DNA of 64,000 nt, from NCBI GenBank assembly GCA_016858145.1, contig JAEHOE010000063.1, positions 248,001 to 312,000 of the forward strand. Direction: 5' to 3'. The translations under genes and the position numbers were made by a program. The DNA comes from Edaphochlamys debaryana (taxonomy: Eukaryota > Chlorophyta > Chlorophyceae > Chlamydomonadales). Within the stretch, counting starts at the first letter, position 1. Each line of letters starts with the position of its first letter. Below are positions 9,800-22,005 of this stretch, piece by piece. A model generated the notes under the pieces. That model saw only the letters and a list, made by a program, of their open reading frames with translations. It did no database searches and was not told the DNA's origin.

Positions 9800-12700
9800 C
9801 TAGGCACCCACCGCCTCGCCATCCGGGCCCGCGCCGTTGCCATTCGACCCCGCGGCGCCCGCCAGCACCTCGGCCTCCGCGCCGCCGCCTCCGCCGCTCT
9901 GCACCGCCGCGCCCACGCTCTCGTCGTCCACCCCCGCCAGCCCCGCCGCCGCCGGCGCCACGCCCGCCGCCGCTGCCGCCGCCGCGGTGGCCGCCTGCTG
10001 CGTGCGCAGGCGCTCCTCCATCTCCCGCAGCCGGGAGGCCATGGCCTCGTACTCGGCACGCAGGCGGGCCTACAGGGGGGGATGGAGGGGAAGGTGGGGA
10101 GACGGGGGGGAAAAGCGTGTGTGTATTGGGTCGAGCGACACGGGGAGGGCGGTGGGTGCGGGAGGCCATGGCCTCGTACTCGGCACGCAGGCGGGCCTTG
10201 GGTGGGTGGGTGGGGGTTAGGGTGTGGCAGGTGCAGGGGCGCTAAAATGGACAGCGTGTGGGGTGCAAATGCGGGTGCAGCAAAGGATTGCGACCAAGGA
10301 TCTGGACCAACGTGTCTGCGTGAGGCACTCGTTCCACAACCAGGCCGGGCCATTCCGGCAACCAGACCCAACCCCAGGCCCACCTGCTCCCTGCGCAGGT
10401 CCTCGAGGCGGTTGGCGCCGCCGCCGCCAGCCGCCATGCCCAGGCCCAGGCCGGGCCCAACCGCCACCTTGCCGTTGTCGGCCGCCGCCACGTCAGCGAC
10501 GGACGGCAGGGCCGGCGGCGGCGAGGTAACCGCCTTAACCGCCGTCTCCAGCGCCGCCTCCATGCCCGCCAGCGCCTCGCTGAGATCCTCGTCGTCCAGT
10601 ACGACAGGGAAAGAGGCGGGCGCGGCGGCGGCGGCCGCCGGGACCACCGCCGCTTCCTTAGCCTTGGCCTCCTCGGCGGCGGCAACCTTGGCCTTGGCCG
10701 ACGCGGCCTTGGCCTCGGCCTCCGCTGTTGTGACAATGAGGGCGGCGGCCTCGGCGGCCGCGAGGGCGACCTCCTGGGAGGGAGCCGCGGGCTCCGCCGA
10801 GATGGGCTCGGGCTCGGCGGCGGCGGGGCCCGCGGCCTCCCGCTCCGCCTCGCGCGCGGCCGCCTCCGCCGCTTCCTCCGAGCGGCGCCGCGCCTCCGCC
10901 TCAAAGAGCTGCGCAGTGTAGGCCTCAAACAGCTCCCTGGGGCGGGGGGGCGGGGGAGAGGCGAGAGGCGCAGCGGGGGGGAGACGCGAGGAGCGGTTCA
11001 GGCAAGGAAGGGTTGCCCCAGAACAGCAGAGGAGGCGCATGTCAGAATTGAGCACCCAAGCCCCCGTGGCACGTCCGCCCCCGGGGTGCTGCGGCCCCCC
11101 CCCCGCCTACACACACAGCCCCCCTTAACGCCCCCGCGCCCGCACCTGCGGCGGCGCTCCGGCAGCGCCTGCGAGCGGGCGTCCGCGGCCACGGCCTTGC
11201 GCACCAGCGCCCAGGTGGAGGTGGAGGTGACGGGGGGGTCGCGCAGCTCTGGGGGCAGGGAGGGGGGTGGGGAGGGTGGGGGGGGGGTGATGCGTCAGTC
11301 GGAAGAGTGGGAAGCAGGGGGGCCACGAAGGAGCTGGAGAGCAGGAGTTGTGCAGTGCTGTGCGCTGCGTGGTCTGCCGAGGCGTACTGCCCCCCCCCCT
11401 GCCTTGCCCCCCTTGCCTTGCCCCTCTTGCCCTTGGCACTCCCCTGCAGCCCCACTTGGGAAGGCCCGCCTCCATCCACCCCAGCCCCTCCCCCCACGCA
11501 CCCGCCAGCAGCGTGGTGAACTCGAGCTCTGCCTTCTGCGCCGCCGCCTGCAGCGCCGCCTGAAGCTGCAGCTCCGCCACCACCTCGTAGAAGAGCTGCT
11601 CGCGGCGGGAGGGGTCCTGGGGGGCGGGGGTTGAGGAGGGGGGACACGGGGAGATGAGGGGCGGTAATGAGGATGGGGTAGCGGCGGAAGCCTGCGATGA
11701 GGGAGCAGCACGCACAGATGCCGACTAGCTCCCGTTGGTCTCTCACTGATGACTCTAATTACCCCGTCATACCACACACCCCACCACCCCCACCTTGATG
11801 GCCTGCATGGACGGGTCGGTCCGTGGGATGGGCCCCAGAGTGGCGAAGTACTCGTCGTACTGCGAGGTGGCCGTCACCTTGTAGCGCCGGAGGGCGGCCT
11901 GGGGGTGGGGGGGTGGGGGGTGATTTGGGGGGGCAGGTGGGGGTTAGTGAGGGAGACGGGGCCGGGCTTGGGCGGGCGCCGAGGCAGCCTCTGGCTGCCG
12001 CCCTCCGCGGCGGGCCCCCAGCCCACCCCACGTCGGGCCCCTTCGCCCTGCCCGCAAGCCCGCCGCACCACGTGCACCTCCATCCCGCCACAGATCCTCG
12101 CCACCTTATCCGCACTGCCCCACGGGCCCCCCCCACGCACCCTGAACGCCGCCTCCGTGGCCAGCGAGACCTGCTCCTCCGCCCTCCGCACCGCCCCCTG
12201 GTGCGCCGCGAACGCCGCCTGGCGCTTGGCCTCGTCGCCCAGGGCGATCCAGGAGGCCTCCCTGCCGAAGCGCTCCTGGGCCTGAGGGGAGGGAGGGGTT
12301 GGGGTTGGGGGGTGTTTGTCAGTGAGCGGGCTTGGGGTTGGGGGGCGGGGTGGGGTTGGGAGTGGAGGGGAGGTGTTTGGGAGGGGGCGTGCGAGGAAGG
12401 GACGCAAGCTCCGTATGTGTCCGACACGGTGTGTTGCGCACGTGCGCCTGCCGCCTCCGCTGCAGGCGCGCCGGGGCGGGCGCTACGGCTTCATGACCCC
12501 ATCCCCTGTCGCAGCATTGGCCTCCAAACAAAGTCAACGACCCCTCCCCCCGAAGGGCCCCCAAGTCTCACCTCCTCGTAGCTAGCGGTGGCGGGCAGGG
12601 GCGGGGACGCCTCCCGCAGCAGCGCCGTGAAGGCCGCCTCCAGGGTGCGCTGCTGGCGCTGCGGGGGGGAAGGGTGGTGGTGGGGGGGGGTATGAGAGGG

Positions 12701-15700
12701 TGCAGGAAAGGGGGGCGGGGAGTGGAGAACAGGAGGTGTTTGCACGAGCACACAAGCGGGTTGACGGGCAGGGATTGCCGACAACAACGCGGCCCAATAC
12801 CGGCCTCCCAGCCAACATGTTCCCTTTCCCCTCCCCCCCACCTTGGCCGCCTCCGCCGCCTCCATGTCCTTGAGCATGCGCTCGGCGTCCGCCTGGGGTT
12901 GGGGGTGGTGGGTTGGCAAAGCAGACGGGGTGAGGGGCGGGAAGCAAGGCCAGACGTGCGACAGGCGTGAGTATGCAGCCATGAGACTGGCCCGTGCCTT
13001 CCGACCCAGCTACCCGACTTCTGGCACGAGTGCTTCTCTCCAACTAGTCACCAGTCACAATTCTTCCGTTGCCCCACCTTGAGCGCTGCCACGAAGTCCC
13101 CCGCCACCCGTGCCGCCAGCCCCCGCCTCGCGTCCCAGCCATCCCAGTCATGAGTCACCACCCAGTCACTAACGGTCCCTTATGCCCCCGTCCCTCCCCC
13201 CACAAGCCCACCTTGAGCGCTGCGGCCAGGTCTCCTGCCACCCGCGCCGCCAGTCCCGTGAAGCCGAGCGACGACTTGATCACCCGCGCAGCACCCTCCA
13301 CCAGAGCCTCGCCGCTGGCGGCCTGGGCGGGCGCCGCTGGCGGCGGAACCACGGGCAGATCCACGGATTCGCCTGCCGTACGGCCGCCCTTGGAGCCGGA
13401 AGACGAACCGCCGGACGCCGCCGCGGCGCCAAAGATTGAGCCGTTGTTGTTGGAAGCGGCGGCGTTGTTGGCACCGCCGCCGAAGAGGCCGCCGAAGAAA
13501 CCGCCGGAGCGGGGGGAGGTGGCACGGGGCGGGTTGGCGGCGGCGGCGGCGGCAGCCGCGGCGGCGGCCTCTGCCGCCGCCTTCTCCTGAGCGGCCTTCT
13601 CAAGGGCGGCCTTATCGGGGCCCCCGAACACGCCGCCGAAGATGGAGCGGTAGCCGCTGCCGGATGCGGAGCCGGAGGGGGTGCCGGAGCGCGGGGTGGG
13701 GCCGGCGGAGGCGGAGGAGGAGAGGGGCGAGGAGGAGGCGGGGGTGGGGCTGGCGGCGCGGCGGAAGAAGGGCGAGCCGGCGCGGGGCGGCTGCTGCTGC
13801 GGGGCGGGGGCCGAGGTGGATGCGGCTGCTGCTGCTGCTGCCGCGCGCTCCTTGGCGCTGCCGCTGCCGTCGCGAGATCCGCTTGGGGAGGTGCCGCTGG
13901 ATCCGCTCTTGCTGCGGCCCATGAGCCGGCTCCAGAAGGAGCCGCCCTGGGGGGGACGGAGGAGAGAGGGGAGGAGGGGAGGAGGGGACGAGCGTGGTGG
14001 GCAGGAGGGTAAGCGACAGCGGACATGTGAAGAGCACCCCCTGTTGTAAGAACCGCAACCGCACGAAGCGCACGCTAGACCCTCGTTTGCCCTGGGCCCC
14101 TGGCTGCGGTGCGGCGCTCACGTCGTCTGTCGAGTCGCTGGTGCTCTTGAGCGCCGCCTCCGCCGCCGCCACTGCGTCCGCCACGCGCTGCTCGCGGGAG
14201 CCGCCCTTGCCCTTGGGGTCGCGGCGGTCCAGGTCGGGCACGTTGCCTGCACACAGGGGGAGGAGGGGAGGCGGTGGTGAGGTGATGCGAACCTTGAGTG
14301 GGTGGGCAGGGGGCTGTGGTGTTGAGTGCATGGGTTAGGCATGGCTATCTCTTCAAGCGGAGCCCCTCCCCGCCCCTTTCCTCCCCCACAAACCCACCCG
14401 CCAGCGCCCCACTGGCGTTCTGCTTGGCCGCCCGGTAGTCCCTGTCCAGCTCCAGCAGGCGCTTCTCCATCTTGCCCAGGGTGCGCTCGGCCTTGGGGGG
14501 GGGGGGGATTGGGTTGGCGTGGGGCGAGGGGGTGTTAGAAGCTGGACAGGGTGGAGTGACGTCTGGAGTGGCAGTCGTGCAAGGTCAAGGCCGCTTCATG
14601 GGCTCGCACCCTCCCGTCGACGCCACCGACGCCACCGAAAACCGCTACTAGAAAAGGGTCGAAATACTATTCAGCACACGCACCCCCTCCCTTTGTTTGG
14701 GTGGGCAGACATGGCGGCGCAACCGTGCCCCACCGCCTCCCTTTGACGACCACACCCTTACACCCCTCCCTTTGACACCCCCCACCCTCACCTTGTCCAG
14801 CAGCTCCCTGTCCGCCTCTCCCGCCCGGACCTTGGCGCGCAGGCCCCGCACCACCAGGCTCTGCCGCTCCGTGGCGGAGGCCTTTGGGGGAGGGGGGAGG
14901 GAGCGGAGAAGGAGGGGAGGGGGGGAGAAGAGGAGGGGGCGGGGCGGGAGGGTGGTCAGTTTGGGGGTTGACGGTTTGGTCTACTGCCCTGGTACCAGCC
15001 CCCCAGGCGGCAGGGTCCCTAGGCCCTCTGGTACCGTACCCGTGGCCTCAATCATCGGCCTTGCTGCCCTCCCTCGCTCGCACCCACCTCATCTCCGAGA
15101 GGCATGGTGCATCACACGGGCCCCGCCCCGACCCAAAGCCCCTCCCCCCAACCAGCGTCCATGATCCTTCCCCAACCCCTTCCCTCACAAAACCCACAAC
15201 CCCCCGCGTTGGCGTTGCCGTACATGCCGTACACACACTGCGCCGTACACGCACGCACCTGGTTGCTGATCTTGCCCTCTAGGTCCCCTAGGCGGCTGCT
15301 GAGCCGCTCCCAAAGACTGCTAAACATTCCTGCAGCGGAGGGCGCCGCAGCACTGGCGGGGGCGGGAGTGGAGGACGTGCCGTCAACGGATGAGCGGGAG
15401 GCCGAGGCGGCGGCGGCGGCCGAGGCGGCCTCAGCGGCCCGCAGCGCCTGCATGCTTTGGCTGGGCTTCTTGGCCCTGGCAGGGGGGAGAGGAGGGGGCA
15501 CGCAGACACGAAACACACCAGCACGGGTCACACACGCACGCAACCGACACCGGCACACCACCCGCCCCCGTTCCCTCCTCCCAACACGCGCCACCGGACA
15601 ACAGCACTAACGTCAGTCAAACCAACCTACATATAGAAACCAAGAGCTAACGTCGAAGCTCCAAGGGGATACGCTTCACGTAAGCATCAAAACACCAGCA

Positions 15701-18700
15701 AACCCCAGCCCCGCCGGCCCCAAGGCCCCACAACTCACACGCGCCGCTCTCCCGAGCCTCGGCCCGAGGCCGCCGCCTGCCCCGCGGGCGCCGCCGCGGC
15801 GGGCTGCTGCTTGGGCGGCTGCTGCTTGCGGCCGAACCCGAACCAGGAGAGGATAGAGTTGGCCTGGTTGGCTGTGGAGGCGAAGTCCTGCTGCAGTCCC
15901 GCCAGGCGGTTCTGGTGGGTGGGTGGTGGGGGGTTGGGTGCGGGTGGGTGTGGAGTGGGTTGGGGTTGGGCGCGTTCAGCGAGCACCACCGATCAGCTGC
16001 ACGGCCAAACGACCGTGCTCTCTTTGGGCCCAACCCGAGGCCCCATCCCCCCACCCCCAGCGCCCCTCACCTGCATCTTGTCCAGCACCTGCTCCTCCTT
16101 CTTGAGCACCTCGGGGTCGGCCCGCCCCACCACCACCTGGCAGGGGGGGGGGAGGGGGAGGGGGAGAGGGTGTAGGACAGGGGGGGGAGCAGGAAAAGAG
16201 GAGTTGTGATGCCAAGCCCTCGAGCCAAGCCGCAGGGCCGGAAAGAGCTCCACGCAAGCATAACCGCGCCGTCGCTGAATCCCTTCGCTCTCCCCCCCCG
16301 CCCGACCCTCCCGGGAACGGCCCCCCCTCCACACATACACACACCTGCTCCTGCAGGCGCTTGACGGTGGTGGTCTGCAGCTCCGTGGCGGAGGCCTGCT
16401 TCACGATCTTGGCCTGGGGGAAGAGGGGGGGGGGTTCGCAGCATTGGAGAGCAAGGGAGGAGGGGACGGGTTGGAGAGGGGGGAAGCGGCGCTGGAGGAG
16501 AAGCTCGCCCCGGGCCGGACTGTGTCCCTTAAACCCAACCAGCCCGGTCTCGCCCTGCCTTGTCTTGTCCCCTTGAGCCCTACCGGCCCGGCCTCGCCCT
16601 GCCTTCAGCTGTGCCTCCGGCTTCGACAGCGCGCTTGCCTCACCGACCACCACCACACGCCCCGTCCCAACCCACACACGCCCAGCTGCCACCAGCCCCC
16701 ACCTCCAGATCGAACAGCCGCCCCGTCATGTCGCGCCACAGCCCCAGCGCCGAGGACAGCGCGTCGGGGCCCTGGCCGCCGCCGCCACCCGCCGCCGCGG
16801 CGGCGGGGGCGGGGGTGAGCTCCGAGCTGCCGCCGCGGCCGCCCGAGCCCGCGGGCGCGCCGCCGCGGCCCGAGCCGCCTGTGGAGGCGGCGGCGGGCAC
16901 GGCAACCACCGCGGGGGCAGCCACGCTCGCCTCCAGGCCTAGCTTGATGTACCTGAGGTGAGGGGAAGGGGGGCTTAAGCAAGGTTTTGGGGTCATTTGG
17001 GGGGCCAGCGCCGTGGGGCCAGCGCCTGCCGAGTGCGGCCGCCCGCTGCGCCCCGCCCACCGTGCCCAGGGCCGTGTGCCCCCTCCCTCGGGAACCGGCC
17101 GTTATCTTCCCTCGCTCGATTCAGTGCCCCCCAGGACGGACGGACCTGTGCTTGAGCGCCTCATAGGCGGAGATGCGGGGGAAGGGCGAGTCGTTGACGA
17201 ACGACACGCCGCCGTTGTCGTCCACCTGGTCGTTGGCGGTTGGGGGAGGCGGTTGACCGTTGTGAGTTGGGGAGTTGATGTGGGTCGGGGCGAGCATGCG
17301 ACAGGGATGACTCACTCCCACGCATCCCGGCCCCCACGCCCAGTACCCCGCCAGCTGCCAACCGTCCCCCCAAACACGCCCTGCGCAAGTCCCCCCCCAC
17401 CCCACGCCGCCCCCCCCCCACCTGGATGTGGCGGGGCGCCAGAAGGGACTGAAGCAGCTCCCAGCCTGAGAGGCACCACGGTAGAGTTGGGGGGGGGGCA
17501 CGGATGAGGGAATGGGGGGCTCGAGGCACGAAAGCCCCCAAGGGGTGCGGGCTAAACACTCTTCCCCTCAAGGCCCCCCACCCCGCCCCACCCGCTCCGT
17601 CGTTGGCGTCCAGCAGTTCGCAGTCCTTGGGGTACAGGTTGGCCCCCTTGCGCCAGGCGGATAGGTCGTACTTGTACCTGACCGGGGGGGAGGGCAAGGG
17701 GAGGGGGGGAGGGAAATGTGTAACTGAGCAGATCGAAACGCCGAGGGGAGGGGCGGAAGGAGGGCGACAAGCGAAGCGCCCAGGCTGTCCGCGTACTCGG
17801 CATTAGCCCCAGCGCCCCCCAGGCGGCAGGAGGGGCAGGCTGCTGGGCCGCGCCCCCACCCCAACGACCTAGCCCCTGTCTCCATTCTCCCCTTTTTCCC
17901 CCCCCGCCCGCCCCCCCTCTCCCTCCGCACTTGGGTCCGTATGTGGTGTTGAAGGCCTTGAGCGCCCGGTCGTTGCGCATGGCGGGGATGGCCAGCTGCA
18001 GCATCACCATGCCTTGGGGGGGGGTGAAAGGTGTGTGTGTGTGTGGGGGGGGGGTAGGGTATTTTTTCGAGCGGGAAACAATAAGGCGGCGGCCGGCGAG
18101 CCCGACTGCCCGACTACTTTGGGGGTTACGGGACCGAATACAGCGTGATTATGTGCCTGCACAGCAGGACCCCATGCCCCCCTGTGGCTGCTTCCCTCCC
18201 TGCGCCGTCCCTCCCGTCCGTCGGCCTCCCGCGTCTCCCTACCAACACCCCCCTTCCCCCCTGTCCCGCACCCCCCCCCTCCACCCGCCATCTCCACGCT
18301 CACCCGCGGACCAGGTGTCGAAGCGGTCGGGCTTGTGCTTGGCCCACAGCATGGGCGAGATGGCCAGCTTGAGCAGCCCCGCCTGCTTGGCGATGTGGGG
18401 CGAGTCGGTGGGGAGCACGTACTGCGGGGGGGGGGAGGGGGGGCGGCAAGGAGGGTTGGAAGGGGGGTTTGGGGCTGAGGCGAGGGTGTGCTGCCGACCC
18501 AGACGGCACCTGCACAGTCCGTGGCCCTGCGGCTTCCCACAGCCGCCCCATCCCAATTCCAACCTATCCCCCTTCAACCCGTCGCCTTGACCCCTCCGTT
18601 AAGTCCCCCACCACCACCACACACACACCTGCTCCGGGGGGCAGTAGTTGAGGTCCAGGATGGACTCCTCGGGCACGTAGTTGGTGCCCGTGCGCAGGTC

Positions 18701-21219
18701 GGCGCAGGCGCCCAGGTCAATGAGCTGGGGGGCAGAGGGGAGGGGTAGAAGGGGAGGGAGGGGAGGACAGTCAAGGGGGCAGGAGCAGAGGTAGGTCACG
18801 GTGCTCCATCGCCTCGCCTCAACCCCTCACCCCTGCCTTCCGCCCCTCCCTTCCCCTCCCTCCCCCACCTTGAACCGCCGGTTGCTGTCCGCCCCTCCCT
18901 GCCCTTCCCCTCCCTCCCCCCACCTTGAACCTCCGGTTGCTGTCCGCCAGGATGATGTTGAGCGGCTTGATGTCGCGGTGCACCAGGCCCGCGGCGTGGA
19001 AGGCCTGGGGTGGGGTGGGGTGGGGGGGGTGGCGGGGAGGGGAGACGCAGGTGCAGTTTGCGGCCCGCAAACCCCAGCGTTGGCCCGGCCGGCCTGTGGT
19101 CCCCCCTCCCTGCCGCGGACCAGCCCCCTGGGCACCTGCTACAAGGACGCTCGTGCGCCCTCTCGCCCCTTCTGCCAGCCCGCACAAGCACTCCAGCCGT
19201 GGCCCCTTCAGCTGTGACCCGGCTGTCTCGCCCGAGACTGCTGCGCCGTAGCCAGCCGCCCACGTTCCCTCGCCGCCGCTGGAGGCCCCTGGCAGCCACG
19301 CCCCCGAGTGCAGCAGGCGTACAGCTGCGCAGCTGCCCTGTCGCTTGGTACGTGCCGCCAACTCTTGGCGCATGCTGAACCCCCATGCCCCTCCCACCAA
19401 GAGCTCCCAGAGCTCCTCAGGTCACCCTCCACCAATCCCCCTTACTTCCCGCCATGCCCCACCCCCAGCATAACCCCCGCACCCACCAACGCCCGCCCCC
19501 TCCCCGGCCACCCACCGCCAGCCCCTCGAACACGTGCTTCATCACCACCGCCACCGCCGCCCCCTCAGGCACCCCCAGGTCCTCCGCCAGCGCCCGGGTG
19601 GTGTCACGGCGGCGCAGGTAGTGAGACAGGGTCTTGCTGCCCTCGTACTTCCACACCTGGGGGGCGGGGGGAGGGAGTGGGGACAGTGAGGACAGGGGGG
19701 AGGTGAGCGGGACACGTAGCGGGGGCGAGTCCGAGGGAATGCGGGAACGCCAGCTCCCGCTGTCCCTCCCATCGCCCCGTCCTGCTGCGGAGCGAGCCGA
19801 CCCACACGGGCCACATCGGCCGACCCACATGGGCCAGCAGCCCCAGCAGCTCAAGCCAGGCACGGCTGCGCGCTGGCGGCCCAGGGGATCCGCCCGAGTG
19901 AGAGCAGCGCTGGCCCCCGCCCAGTCCCTGCCCGAGCCAGGAGCCCTCCGCAGGCCTTCTGTCGGGCCACGGAGCTTGCCGCCTCAGAGCCGTCCCTGTG
20001 TCAGTCACGGTCCGCGCTTGTCGCTTTCCCAGCACCCTCTCGACCCTCAGTGCGCCCTCCGGCTACAGCCCGAGCGGCCAAGCGCATGGGCGCCCCGCTA
20101 TCCCGCCCTCCCTCTCCTCTCTTGAACCAATCCTCGTCCTCCCACGCAGACTCCCCTATCCCTCCCCTCAAGCAACACGCTACCCACCAGCCACAGCCCC
20201 GCGGTCAGCCGCACGGACGCCTCGCTGTCCGCCACCTCGCAGTAGCCCACGAAGTCGGCGCAGTGGCCTCGCGCCACGCGGGAGGCGTACACGTTGAGCA
20301 GGTGTTCCATCTGGGCCATCTCCGTGGAGCCCTGACAGGGGGGGAAGGGAGGGGGAAGACGGGAAACGGGGGTAGGAGTTGAAGGGGGGGGTCCAGGAGG
20401 GGTGGCCTGGTGATGTGAGGCGGAGGGGCGGGGAGGGACGTTGTAGCGATGAGGCGGTGGGGACGCGGGAGTTGCGGGCCAGGAGGAGCCCTGGCGCCAG
20501 TTGCTGCGTGACGGGACCCGGCCCCCGCAACCGCGCTGGAGTCCGCGTTCTGACTCTACTATTGATGCCCCGCCTTATCCAGCGTTGCGCGCTGCGCTGC
20601 AAAGCAACATCGCCCAGATGCTGCTGCGAAGGGCTGGCTGTCGGGAAGGGCGCGGCGCTGGCACGAAGCGTTGGCACATCCATCCCGGCAGCGACCCGGA
20701 AGCCCGACGCAACGGCCCAGGCCCGGAGAGGTACAGTCCAGTACGCGTATACCACGAGGCAGCCGTGCTAGCGGGGCCCGCGACGGAGCTGGTCAAACCA
20801 GTGCCAGTTGGTTCCCCTGCTGGCGGAGCACTGACCTCGACCCTCGCCTTCACGCGCTTCATCACGACACGCTGCGAGCCCGCTGGTGTTGTCAGCGTAC
20901 CCTGTCAAGGGCCAAGGGCGAGCAGCGAGCGACAAGAAGCCGTTCAAAGCCCCAAACGCGATGAGCGCGCCAGCTGCTCCAGAGCCCGCGATCGCACCTC
21001 GAACACTTGGCCAAAGGAACCCTCGCCCATGATGCGCTGGACGAGGAGCGATTTGGGCATCAGAGCCTTCCCCTTCGCCGAAAGAAGGTCCGCACTAACA
21101 CGCAGCGCCCGCCTCGAGACAGGAGCTGGCGCCACAGGAGCTGCTCTAGCCTGAGGTGCAGGCCTAGCTAGCCTGCCGGTGGCGACAGGCCTAGTTGCGC
21201 ACCGCAGTGGAGGCCGCAT
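9800..21219 (-). CDS. STN7/STN8-family thylakoid protein kinase with C-terminal FF-like modules (28 exons, 1467 aa)
   Basis: Exons, 5' to 3' on the minus strand: 21219-20998, 20901-20836, 20331-20188, 19656-19516, 19004-18924, 18724-18629, 18421-18304, 18012-17931, 17677-17592, 17465-17422, 17225-17146, 16952-16703, 16413-16345, 16136-16071, 15911-15739, 15475-15259, 14881-14792, 14491-14398, 14246-14122, 13946-13212, 12892-12842, 12658-12572, 12281-12141, 11898-11794, 11616-11502, 11248-11146, 10936-10384, 10069-9800. All junctions keep frame (4404 nt). I chose the ATG at 21219 because it opens an Arg/Ala/Pro-rich transit-peptide-like stretch ([15 protein letters not shown]) just before the kinase; a longer frame reaches 21549. 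Seen: GEGSFGQV (65-72), VVMK lysine about 89, [10 protein letters not shown] (200-209), DLG instead of DFG about 221, [40 protein letters not shown]. This is the signature of the Stt7/Stl1 (STN7/STN8) kinases that phosphorylate light-harvesting and photosystem II proteins; the paralogue is undecided. No transmembrane helix is evident. After about residue 390 come Ala/Ser-rich and coiled-coil regions with a duplicated ASATE...Q module (exons 13-15 and 17-18). Two FF-like segments follow, at about 1011-1086 and 1150-1215, then a low-complexity tail. The fusion with FF-like modules is odd; two overlapping genes are possible. Confidence 0.85.
10159..10197 (-). repeat. Intronic echo of the start of kinase exon 28
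   Basis: About 39 bp copies the first coding bases of exon 28 (10032-10070) almost exactly, including an AG immediately upstream. It lies about 90 bp away, in the preceding intron. It is a second potential acceptor with the same following codons. Confidence 0.85.
13074..13119 (-). repeat. Intronic echo of the 3' end of kinase exon 20 with its donor
   Basis: A diverged copy of the [12 protein letters not shown]-encoding end of exon 20 (13212-13258), with the following GTGGGG donor, lies about 135 bp downstream in intron 20. Flanking intron bases (CACCCAGTCACT-like) are duplicated too, so the unit is a tandem duplication spanning the exon-intron boundary. Confidence 0.75.
18868..18893 (-). repeat. 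Intronic echo of the donor end of kinase exon 5
   Basis: The sequence CACCTTGAACCGCCGGTTGC repeats the exon-5 end (18921-18946) with one change, about 53 bp away inside intron 5. The duplicated gene copy at 3012-3040 lacks this echo, so it arose after, or was lost since, the block duplication. Confidence 0.8.
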
Positions 21220-22005
21220 TTTGGCGACCTGTGTCGCCGAGGCCCGCCGTGGATGGGAGGGGGCCTGGCGGATTGGGGTAGATACAGTATCGGTTCTTGC
21301 GACAGCAGAGCGCGATGTGGGAGGCAAGGGGAGGGGAGGGGGCGATCGGGGGATACGGCATTGGACACAGGACACGCCACAGCCGCGACCGACGCAGTCT
21401 GCATTTTGGCACGGTCGAAGGCTAAACTTCGCCGAGAGCTTGCCGCTACCTGAACGGCCACTCTTGTCCGCCCAGTCTTCTGCGCATGCACGCCTTGGCC
21501 GAACGCACACACGCACCGAGCTACAAGGAACCAACTCGCTCACTAGCATAGCTTCGGGCGATCACCTTCCAGCCGTGAAGAGGCGTGGGCAAGTGGCCTG
21601 GCCCCCTAGTGTGGAGCTTGCGAGGCCACGGGCAACCCCCAGCCCGCCCGCGCACAGGGGACCATTCATTTCATTTCGGCTTCCGGCCCCTGAGCATAGC
21701 ACCGCTGCCCTCTCTGGACTGATAACAGCTTCGATCGCCTCGCTCAGTTGTAAGTGGCTGGGTGGGACGGGCCTCCGCAAGGGGAGCCCTGCGTGCGTCC
21801 CAAGCTGGCTCTGCGTTCGACGCGACCCCAAGGCTCCCGCTCCCGCTTCCCCCCCCCCCGCAATCACCCCCACACCTCCCTTCCACGCGCCCGCCCCTAC
21901 CGCAGGATCCCGACCCCCTCCCCCAAACCCTTAGTCAGCCCCCCTTCCACCGCCCGGCTTTCTCGAGGCGTGCACGGGCCCGTCCCCGCCCGCCTCTCCC
22001 CCAAA
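21220..22005. promoter_or_regulatory. Divergent upstream region between the kinase gene and the 316-aa gene
   Basis: Two genes start outward from this 786-bp interval. No TATA box or recognisable element was found. A donor-like GTAAGT at about 21747 could belong to an untranslated first exon of the rightward gene. The role as a shared promoter is inferred from gene orientation only. Confidence 0.4.

Noticed and set aside
9671..10921. Plus-strand 416-codon open frame
   Set aside because: It is antisense to kinase exons 27-28, whose frame, splice sites and FF-like/coiled-coil content are consistent; GC-rich DNA keeps the opposite strand open.
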